A program made the position numbers and the translations under genes. The notes beneath the pieces are model-generated. The model did not search any database. It was given only the letters and a program-made list of their open reading frames with translations, and was not told the origin of the DNA. A stretch of 64,000 bases of DNA from Candidatus Poribacteria bacterium (GTDB taxonomy: Bacteria; Poribacteria; WGA-4E; WGA-3G): positions 62,001 through 126,000 of the forward strand of contig JAAXHL010000132.1 of the NCBI GenBank assembly GCA_012270865.1, in the 5' to 3' direction. Below, piece by piece: positions 49,380 to 57,079 of this stretch; within the stretch, counting starts at the first letter, position 1, and each line of letters opens with the position of its first letter.

Positions 49380-50441
49380 TTATTCTTCATCGCGAGTTTC
49401 TTTTTCTTCTTGAAATGAATTGATGATTGATTCGCCCAGGTGTTCAGCGAGTTTAACAGGGACAGCGTTACCAATTTGCCGAGCTATTCCGCTAATGGAG
49501 GTCCCGAAAAATTCGTAATCATCCTCGAAAGTCTGCAAAGCAGCGGCTTCTCGCAATGAAATACCTCTGTCTTGTTTGGGGTGTACGAAGCGACCGGAGT
49601 AAATATCAACACAGCGAGATGTCAATGTTGGAGCAGGCTTATCCCATGCCATCCGTCCAAACACATCTGTATGTGAATCTGGTTTTTCTTGATGACATTT
49701 TAGCAAGATAGACGTGTCAGTTATGTCTCCCCGGCTACCACCATCTTCTGGCACTGCTTCAACAATCGCTTTATGATGAGGTTTCAGTTTCCTAGCCTTG
49801 TGGTTTAGACAATCTTCTGATTCTCCTCCATCAACAATCTCAGGGTATTGTTCAATACACGCTCTAACTGTCACAAACTGGCTTGGATCGGTCATTGGGG
49901 TCGGAAGTGAGATCGAGCCTTTTTTAGATGCCAAAAGGATGAATCTCTTTCGTGTTTGTGGAACTTCAAAGTGTCTCGCATCAAGTAAACCTGCCGCTGG
50001 CTCCGAAAATTTGCAATCTTCCAGAATCTCCAAGAATTCATTGTAAATTTCCTTTCCAGAACCGTTGTTCAGACCAGGAACATTTTCAACGAGAATAAAA
50101 TCAGGTGGGCATTCTTTTACGATCTTAGCGAAAGTTAAAAGTAGTATTTTCCGATCGTCATCTTCCGAAGTCTGTCTGCTAAGAGTGGAGAATGGTTGGC
50201 ATGGTGTGCAGGCAGCATATAGCGTTGTATCTTCGTCTTGAATTCCGATTTCTTTGCGTAGTTCGTGGATTTTAATTTCACCGATGTCTTTATTGATGAA
50301 ACGGCTCGGTTTGTTGTTGTAGGTATAGGTTTCTTGCAGACGCTCGTCATTATCTACTCCTGCTCGTACTTTTATTCCAGCATCTAATAAACCTCTTGTT
50401 AAACCACCGGCACCACAGAAGAAATCAATCGCTTTAATCAT
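49380..50441 (-). CDS. DNA (cytosine-5) methyltransferase
   Basis: IKAIDFFCGAGGLTRGLLDAGI; ACTPCQPFS; LVENVPGL; TLTSRCVDIYSGRFVHP; REAAALQTFEDDYEF; RQIGNAVPVKLAE. Confidence 0.96.
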   Translation of the reverse strand: MIKAIDFFCGAGGLTRGLLDAGIKVRAGVDNDERLQETYTYNNKPSRFINKDIGEIKIHELRKEIGIQDEDTTLYAACTPCQPFSTLSRQTSEDDDRKILLLTFAKIVKECPPDFILVENVPGLNNGSGKEIYNEFLEILEDCKFSEPAAGLLDARHFEVPQTRKRFILLASKKGSISLPTPMTDPSQFVTVRACIEQYPEIVDGGESEDCLNHKARKLKPHHKAIVEAVPEDGGSRGDITDTSILLKCHQEKPDSHTDVFGRMAWDKPAPTLTSRCVDIYSGRFVHPKQDRGISLREAAALQTFEDDYEFFGTSISGIARQIGNAVPVKLAEHLGESIINSFQEEKETRDEE

Positions 50442-50482
50442 AATATTTTACCTACGTCGAGAACCATTACCATTGCAGCAGA

Positions 50483-50740
50483 TTAAAAAACGGTTAGTTT
50501 TGAATCATTGACTTCTTGTGAAAGTTTGTTTTCGGCGATTTCTACATACTTCGTGTCGAGTTCGATCCCGATATACTTTCTACCGGGTCGTTTTGCTGCC
50601 AGAGCCGTTGTCCCTATTCCCATGAAAGGGGCCAGAACCGTATCCCCCTCATCAGAACTCATTAAGATCAATCATTCAAGCAAATGAATTGGCATTTGTG
50701 TGAGAAACATTCAGTAAAATCAGCAGTGCTTTGGGAACCG
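50483..50740 (-). pseudogene. Remnant of a second DNA methyltransferase (N4-cytosine/N6-adenine type)
   Basis: MSSDEGDTVLAPFMGIGTTALAAKRPGRKYIGIELDTKYVEIAENKL, preceded out of frame and past stop codons by STADFTECFSHKCQF: decayed C-terminal half. Confidence 0.82.
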
Positions 50741-50820
50741 GTCGTTAACCCGATAGAAACTGTCCAAACTATAGTATAACATATAACGGCGCGTAAAATC
50801 AAGGGAGAGTGTTTACATGA

Positions 50821-50964
50821 CAGGCCGATTTAGTTTTCGGTTTTGACTTTGATTTCCGTTTACATAAGTTAACGTTTTTTCACAAAAATCGCGAGCACAG
50901 CTCGCTCCTACCGGGGAAGTATATTCACATAGATAAAGTGGATATTTAAAACTAAATGGCCCTG
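50821..50964. mobile_element. MITE-like element, family C, copy 2
   Basis: caggccgatttagtttt ... aaaactaaatggccctg flanked by perfect 10-bp direct repeat GTTTACATGA. Confidence 0.88.
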
Positions 50965-51177
50965 GTTTACATGAAGATAGGTAAAACAACCTATATCATC
51001 GGGAATCACTGCTCGGAGACTGTTAACTCGTCCGACAACTTGATTGGATTTTCCACCTATTTTCTGTTGTCAAGATTATACTATAAAACTCTCTACAGCA
51101 CAAGACTCTCCAATTCAGCACCGCACCTCAGACAGGTATCACCCCACTTTAAACGTCTACCTTCACCAGATTTGCCT

Positions 51178-51712
51178 TCATGCTTCGGGTAGAAACCTTG
51201 CATCAAGGTATTTCTCAAAATTCTCTATCGTTTTCTGACCGATGCCTTTGACACCTTTCAACTTACCTTCATCAATTGCTGTTCGGAGTGATAGAAGACT
51301 GTCAATGCCTACCTCCTGATACAGAAGTTTAATCGTTTTAGGACCCAGACCGGGGATAGGTATAAGTTCAACAATTGTCTGCGGGACACCACTTGCGTAC
51401 TCCTGTAATTTCGAGCACGTTCCGGTTTCAACGTATTCAGTAATGATCGTAGCAACTATGTCTCCAACACCTGGAATCTCCGCTTTCAACCGTCCTTGAG
51501 CGACCAGTTCCGCTACAGATGCCTCCATACGAGAAATTGTATATGCTAAGCGAGGGTAGCGCGCCGCGTGGTCTTCTGGGTAGTCTGCGACAATCAGAAT
51601 AGTGTGGAGTTCCATTAGTTTATTCGCAATTTCATCGTTGGTCAATCCGGAAGCATCACCACGGTTTGCCGCTTCAACTAAACTTTCATCTAATTCTTTT
51701 TTACTTTTCATA
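51178..51712 (-). CDS. Stand-alone helix-hairpin-helix protein (PolX N-terminal-like), paralogue B
   Basis: MKSKKELDESLVEAANRGDASGLTNDEIANKLMELHTILIVADYPEDHAARYPRLAYTISRMEASVAELVAQGRLKAEIPGVGDIVATIITEYVETG...PIPGLGPKTIKLLYQEVGIDSLLSL...GVKGIGQKTIENF. Confidence 0.85.
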
Positions 51713-51736
51713 TTACCTCCACTATAGAGTCCTATG

Positions 51737-52201
51737 CTAATCAAGCTCTGCGCCGCACTTCGGACAGGTATTCTTCCACGCCAAACGTCTGCCTTCACCA
51801 CAAACGCTACAGACACCGAGCGGGTACTCATCCGGTTTCGCACGGCTACCACCTTTTTTGTACGTTACGATTAACCAGACTGTTTTACCATCTTCTTCGT
51901 AACCGTAAAACGGACCTTCCTTTTTGCCATCATAGGATTTGCCGACATGTTTAGGATAGGCTCCTGTAGACCTAAGGTTCCCGTTCTCATGATAGGTAAT
52001 ACAGGACCCCTCGTATTTGTTATCTCGGAAGGAGGCTTCGCCTGCCTTATTCCCATTTTTGTGGTAAGTAATCCAAGGTCCGTCCTTCTTACCGTGAATG
52101 TAGGCACCTTCGCTTCGCTTATTCCCATTCGCATAATAGGTAATCCAATAGCCGTGCTTCTTACCATCAACCATTTCGCCAGTTGTTAATGAATTCGCCA
52201 T
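51737..52201 (-). CDS. MORN_2 / YwqK-like repeat protein with C-terminal zinc ribbon, paralogue 2
   Basis: MANSLTTGEMVDGKKHGYWITYYANGNKRSEGAYIHGKKDGPWITYHKNGNKAGEASFRDNKYEGSCITYHENG...VCSVCGEGRRLAWKNTCPKCG; start at MANSL. Confidence 0.88.
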   Translation of the reverse strand: MANSLTTGEMVDGKKHGYWITYYANGNKRSEGAYIHGKKDGPWITYHKNGNKAGEASFRDNKYEGSCITYHENGNLRSTGAYPKHVGKSYDGKKEGPFYGYEEDGKTVWLIVTYKKGGSRAKPDEYPLGVCSVCGEGRRLAWKNTCPKCGAELD

Positions 52202-52203
52202 TT

Positions 52204-52360
52204 TTCTAATTTTCCTTGCGGTTAAACAATACGAATTTAAACTTTGACGTTCCCTTCTCAAGTCCGCTCTCCATTTTGCGGCGTACTACTCGCCTACCCC
52301 CTTGATAAGGGGGATAAAGGGGGGTTGCGATCTGCTTCATTACGAGCTACGGACTTTGAT
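52204..52360 (-). repeat. Repeated 5' leader, copy C, interrupted by element E2
   Basis: ctaattttccttgcggttaaac...aactttgacgttc...agtccgctctccattt [insert] cattacgagctacggactttg. Confidence 0.75.
52277..52337. mobile_element. ~60 bp element, copy E2, nested in leader repeat
   Basis: gcggcgtactactcgcctacccccttgataagggggataaaggggggttgcgatctgc, highly similar to 22004-22063. Confidence 0.72.
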
Positions 52361-52888
52361 TTACTTTTTCACCAAAGCTGCATCAAGATACGCCTCAAAT
52401 TTCTCTAAAGTTTTCTTACCGATGCCTTTGAAACCCTTGAGTTTCCCTTCATCAATCGCTGCTCGGAGCGAAGCGAGGCTATCGACACCGAGTTCTTCAT
52501 AAAGTCGCTTAATCGTCTTGGCACCGAGTCCCGGAATAGGCACGAGTTCCACGACGGTTCGCGGTGTATCGCCTGCGAATTCTTCGAGTTTCGCGCTCGT
52601 GCCAGTGTTCAGAAATTCCTCGACGATTTTCGCTACGACTTCGCCAGCCGCCGGAATCTCCTCTATTAATCGTCCTTGGGCGATGAGGTCCGACATCGGT
52701 TCCGGAAAACGAGAGATATAATTCGACAACCACGGGTATCGCGACGCGTGGTCTTCTGGATAGTCGGCGATAATCAAAAATGTATGAAGTTCTAAGAACT
52801 TTAACGCAATCTCATCGTTCTGATGCCAGCGCGTCCGCCCTTTCGCATCAATATAAGAGCCTTCTTCTAAGTTTTTTTCATCGCTCAC
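52361..52888 (-). CDS. Stand-alone helix-hairpin-helix protein (PolX N-terminal-like), paralogue A
   Basis: GTG start preceded by ggaggaaaaaca; NDEIALKFLELHTFLIIADYPEDHASRYPWLSNYISRFPEPMSDLIAQGRLIEEIPAAGEVVAKIVEEFLNTG...PIPGLGAKTIKRLYEELGVDSLASLRAAIDEGKLKGFKGIGKKTLEKF. Confidence 0.85.
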   Translation of the reverse strand: MSDEKNLEEGSYIDAKGRTRWHQNDEIALKFLELHTFLIIADYPEDHASRYPWLSNYISRFPEPMSDLIAQGRLIEEIPAAGEVVAKIVEEFLNTGTSAKLEEFAGDTPRTVVELVPIPGLGAKTIKRLYEELGVDSLASLRAAIDEGKLKGFKGIGKKTLEKFEAYLDAALVKK

Positions 52889-53028
52889 TGTTTTTCCTCC
52901 AATGTAGTATCTGAATCGTAGCATCCCACAACGCGACCGCTAAATAATCGCCATTTGGTGAGAATGCTAACGCGTGAAAAGCAACCTCCAAAGTCGCTCC
53001 TTGCACCGACAAACATAAGAAATTAAAT

Positions 53029-53208
53029 AGTACTTACGCATGCTGTTCTTTTGTATCATAGGCTTTTAGCCTGTTCTTTTGTATCATAGGCTTTTAGCCT
53101 GTTCTTTTGTAGGATATGCTTTTGGTCTCCTGTGCCCTGAGAACCTTTCTGTTTTTTGAGAGTTTACTGGCTAACGAAGCAGCATATCGTCAACATTGGG
53201 TAAGTCCT
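53029..53208. mobile_element. MITE-like element, family A TIRs, type B interior, copy 5 (contains tandem repeat)
   Basis: agtacttacgcatgctgttcttttgta ... gggtaagtcct; direct repeat TTAAAT on both flanks. Confidence 0.78.
53043..53121. repeat. 28-bp tandem repeat, ~2.8 units
   Basis: ctgttcttttgtatcataggcttttagc repeated at 53043, 53071 and (degenerate) 53099. Confidence 0.9.
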
Positions 53209-53318
53209 GTTAAATAGAAGAAAGACAAACAAATTTTTCATGGAATAAGAATAAAAAGCAGTTCGTAGGGGCTGGGTTACCCGGTTTCCCCTACGAAGTT
53301 GCGAAGTGTAAAATTCTG

Positions 53319-55067
53319 CTATTCGTAGAGTTCCGTCGCGGTTTCGCCGCGTGCGAAACGGTGTGCAGTCTGGACAGCGGAATCGTTTCCAGCGTTTCGG
53401 CGGATATCCGTTGCCCATCGTGCCAACCCTACTATCAACTGATTTCTCGCAGGGTGCGCTTCACATGTCTCCCACTCCTCAGAGACGATAGAAATTGAAC
53501 TGAGAAGTTCATCGCCGTTATCGTCCTTGAGGATACAGAGTCCCATCTCAGTCATCAACCGCTCCGCGGAGCCGCCCGCATTAAGATATTCGCGGGTACG
53601 TCGTCCAATTTCTTGGATACGGACCGATTCAATCGCCTCTAAAATTTCGTCAATCGCCGAGTCTTCATCAAGTGCTATAGGCGTTGCAGATGTCCTCGCC
53701 GCTGTGACGGGTTGATGCCGAATGTTAAGCCACCGGTTGTTGAAAAATCGCCACGCGGCATGATAAAGTGCCTTCGCTGCGATTTTCGTGCCACCGTACC
53801 GAAGCACCTTCCTCACCACTGATGAGATTTCCATTTCATCCTTTAACTCCCACCAACCCGGACTCATATTTACCGGTGTCCGTGCCATTCTATCCGCTGC
53901 CGTCATAACCATAGTCGTCGCAAGCGTGTTAATCGGGACACCCGCAGTAAGCATTTCCGTTACAGCATCAAACACTTCATCGAGATCTCCACTCACGAGT
54001 GCTGCCGAAAATTTATCTTCGTCGTAATCGGCGGTACTTTCAGTTGACGTGCCTTGCGGAAGTTCATCAAAGATAGGGTCAATTTCTTCAAGTTTTTGGA
54101 TGGCTTCACGGTGAAGCTCTCCCGGTCTACCACGTCCCTGTCCAAGAATCTTCGCGCCGAGGCTGCAGACTAACTCGCCTGTTAATTCCCAGCCAAATCG
54201 TTCCTGTAACTCAGCCAAATGTACAAGATCAATAAGGTTTCTGTAATGGTTGAGGAAGAACGGTTGAACCGCACATTCAAAGAAGAGCGGGAGGATCTTT
54301 TCATCATGTCCGCCCAATCGTCGTGCGGTAATCAGACATTTTTCGATGCCTTCCCACTCTTTATCAGCAGTGAACACACGAATCCAATTTTCGAGTTTTT
54401 CCCAGTCAATCGGTGGTGGCAAAGGTTGACGGTCGGGACGATCGCCGAGTCTACCGGCTGCACCTGACGCAGACATCATCAGCGGAATGAGACGGTCTTC
54501 AGGCTGATACTTATGTGCGACCTTAAGTCCGTTCATCATCCTTGCCAACTTTCCACCGCCATTGAAGGCATCCTCATCTGTAGAAATATGGTGTCCCATG
54601 TGCTTCACCATGATTTCCAACGTCTCTTCTTCCGAAACACCCCTCGCCAACATAATAGCAATGGCTTTAGAAAGCGTCCAGTTGTCATGGGACAGCAACC
54701 CCTCTTTTAGCAGGAGGAAATGCGCATCGTCGCGTTTCTTACCGCCGCTCGCGACATCCACATAAATATCGCCATTTCGGACTTCAACAGGAAACGTGGC
54801 GAGGTCATCACAACCGCCGGTGAAGCAGCCGCCGCCTTCCATGTCGTAACTCCAACCGTGCCAATCGCACGATAAAACGCCTTTCCTGACGCGTCCCCTC
54901 ACAAGCGGATACCCCATGTGTGGACACTGATTATCCGTCGCATAGACGGCACCTTCATGTTCAAAGAGAGCGATGCTATGCCCCTCAACCCTGACTGCCC
55001 TCGGTTTTCCCTCTGCTATATCGCTGCGGGCAGCAACTTTAACGAAATTTCCATTTTCTGATGACAT
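53319..55067 (-). CDS. Rieske [2Fe-2S] protein with large uncharacterised C-terminal domain, paralogue 1
   Basis: CPHMGYPLVRGRVRKGVLSCDWHGWSYDMEGG (CxH...CxxH); ~480 aa C-terminal region; start at MSSENGNF. Confidence 0.9.
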   Translation of the reverse strand: MSSENGNFVKVAARSDIAEGKPRAVRVEGHSIALFEHEGAVYATDNQCPHMGYPLVRGRVRKGVLSCDWHGWSYDMEGGGCFTGGCDDLATFPVEVRNGDIYVDVASGGKKRDDAHFLLLKEGLLSHDNWTLSKAIAIMLARGVSEEETLEIMVKHMGHHISTDEDAFNGGGKLARMMNGLKVAHKYQPEDRLIPLMMSASGAAGRLGDRPDRQPLPPPIDWEKLENWIRVFTADKEWEGIEKCLITARRLGGHDEKILPLFFECAVQPFFLNHYRNLIDLVHLAELQERFGWELTGELVCSLGAKILGQGRGRPGELHREAIQKLEEIDPIFDELPQGTSTESTADYDEDKFSAALVSGDLDEVFDAVTEMLTAGVPINTLATTMVMTAADRMARTPVNMSPGWWELKDEMEISSVVRKVLRYGGTKIAAKALYHAAWRFFNNRWLNIRHQPVTAARTSATPIALDEDSAIDEILEAIESVRIQEIGRRTREYLNAGGSAERLMTEMGLCILKDDNGDELLSSISIVSEEWETCEAHPARNQLIVGLARWATDIRRNAGNDSAVQTAHRFARGETATELYE

Positions 55068-55195
55068 TATATATTTCTCCTTTTGGCACGACGTTGTAAT
55101 CGCACCAACGGTTATCGGTAATATTCCATCTACAACTGTAATCGTTCTTATCAGACAAATCCGTGTCACTAACACATCGGCTGAATCAGTGGATT

Positions 55196-55762
55196 CTATA
55201 CCTCCGAAGCACCAATCTTTTGCAAATACGCAATCGCGCCTCTGTTCCCGCTTTTTAAAGCAATCCCGAGTGGGGTCTGATTCTGATAGTGGCGACGATC
55301 ATTCATATCGGCACCCGCATCAATCAGGATTTCCAACGTCTCCGCGTATTCTTGTTCTCGACCTTCACCGCAGGAAGAACCCCCAAACGCAGCGGCATGT
55401 AGCGCATCTAAAGATGTTGGATCCGCTCCGTTTTCAAGAAGTAGCCGGATCGTTGAAATCTGTGCATTATTGGCAGCCCAAGAAAGCACAGAACGGTACC
55501 AGTTTGCGTCACTGGCATTAATATCCGAACCGTGTTCAAGCAGCTTAAGAACAAGTCGGTCTTTCCCGTCATTGACAGCGTAATGCAGCGCGGTACTGCC
55601 TTTGACGAACGGTTGTCCTTGTTCATCTGGACCCGGCCACGCCAATTTCGCAATTTCTGGATGCGCTTCGACAATAGCAACGCCAAGAGCCTCTTCTTCT
55701 TCCTTATATTTCGTAGCCAGCAATTTATAGAATGGTGAACTTTCATTGTGCTGCATATTCAA
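55196..55762 (-). CDS. Ankyrin repeat protein
   Basis: GSTALHYAVNDGKDRLVLKLLEHGSDINASDANWYRSVLSWAANNAQISTIRLLLENGADPTS...TPLGIALKSGNRGAIAYLQ. Confidence 0.92.
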   Translation of the reverse strand: MNMQHNESSPFYKLLATKYKEEEEALGVAIVEAHPEIAKLAWPGPDEQGQPFVKGSTALHYAVNDGKDRLVLKLLEHGSDINASDANWYRSVLSWAANNAQISTIRLLLENGADPTSLDALHAAAFGGSSCGEGREQEYAETLEILIDAGADMNDRRHYQNQTPLGIALKSGNRGAIAYLQKIGASEV

Positions 55763-55798
55763 ATCCCCCTACGCTTGATTAGGAAAAATAAACTTCGG

Positions 55799-57073
55799 TT
55801 ACTTATCGGTCTCCGCTCCTAATTTTATCAGGAAATCTGCAACCGATTTCCGTTTCGCTTCCTTGGCGTAATCAACAGGTGTCTGTCCCGAATCATCACG
55901 TACGTTTAAATCCGCACCGTGTTCAATCAACAACGCTGCTTGGTTTTTACCGACACCCTTCTGCGCAATAAAATGTAGAGGGGTCTGCCCTTTATCATCC
56001 GTTACATTCGGGTCAGCACCGTTTGCCAATAAACAGGCGACACCGTTCGTCAAACCGCGTTGTGAAACCCAATGTAGCGGTGTCCACATTCCACGCCGAT
56101 GTTTCTGACGCGCGTTGATGTCCCAACCTTTGGCGAGAAACCCTTTCACCAATGCATCAAACCGCTTCGGTCCCTGCCCAACAAGCACATACCAATCCCG
56201 CAAATTGATCTCATAGCCTAAGTCAATGAGCAAGTCAACGATTGCCATCTGTTTGGATTGAAGTGCTATTTCGAGCAGTGGCATCGTCGGTCCAACCTGA
56301 TACGCATAGACATGTCCACCCGGAACTTCGGACGTTTGCTGGCTATCAAGATTAGGTATCACGTAGCCTTTAGCGGATTTCACATTGATCCGAAGTTTGA
56401 GGAGTTCCGTTTTTTTTTCAAATTCCGCCTTTGCGCGTTGAACATCCCCCATCGCGCAATAGAGAACAACATCCGCCTCGGCACCTTGGTCAAGGAGATA
56501 CCGACACACCTCGGGCCGTCTTCGCATTGTCCACTGCGCTGGCGTTCCGTAATGGTCACGATCCCGTAGGTTTATGTCTGCCCCGTGTGCAAGCAGTAGC
56601 TCAGCAATGCGAGGGGTCGCTGCGAAATGGAGTGGCGACATACCGTCGCTTCCCGGAGCGTTGACAACCTCTGGGTTTTCACGTATCAACGTTTCAAGCG
56701 TGTCGGACATATCTAAACCCGCGGCAGAGTGTGCGTCAATTGTTGCACCCTGTTCGATGAGGTATTCAGCGAGTTCTCTGTTGTAACTCAGCATAGACCC
56801 CGCAGCGTGCTGGAGTGCTGAAGTGCCACCTGCCCACCAAGAACTCTTGGCATCAATACCCGCCCCGGCATCAAGTAGCACCTGAATGAGTTCGCGGTTG
56901 CCAGATGCAGCGGCAAACACAATCGCTGGCGCGTCAAAGGCAAACCAAGGCGCATCAATGAATTCGAGAAGCGCATCGTTATCTGCTAACAGGGACCTGA
57001 CGAGGGTCGCGTCCCCGTTATTCACAGCCTCAATATATTCCGCACGCGAGAAGTGCCAAGCGTTTTGGCTCAT
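55799..57073 (-). CDS. Ankyrin repeat protein
   Basis: GDATLVRSLLADNDALLEFIDAP...TPLHWVSQRGLTNGVACLLANGADPNVTDDKGQTPLHFIAQKGVGKNQAALLIEHGADLNVRDDSGQTPVDYAKE. Confidence 0.94.
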   Translation of the reverse strand: MSQNAWHFSRAEYIEAVNNGDATLVRSLLADNDALLEFIDAPWFAFDAPAIVFAAASGNRELIQVLLDAGAGIDAKSSWWAGGTSALQHAAGSMLSYNRELAEYLIEQGATIDAHSAAGLDMSDTLETLIRENPEVVNAPGSDGMSPLHFAATPRIAELLLAHGADINLRDRDHYGTPAQWTMRRRPEVCRYLLDQGAEADVVLYCAMGDVQRAKAEFEKKTELLKLRINVKSAKGYVIPNLDSQQTSEVPGGHVYAYQVGPTMPLLEIALQSKQMAIVDLLIDLGYEINLRDWYVLVGQGPKRFDALVKGFLAKGWDINARQKHRRGMWTPLHWVSQRGLTNGVACLLANGADPNVTDDKGQTPLHFIAQKGVGKNQAALLIEHGADLNVRDDSGQTPVDYAKEAKRKSVADFLIKLGAETDK

Positions 57074-57079
57074 AACGGA

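Noticed and set aside
53043-53121. Possible CRISPR array
   Set aside because: Repeats are directly adjacent with no spacers, and they sit inside a TIR-bounded element.
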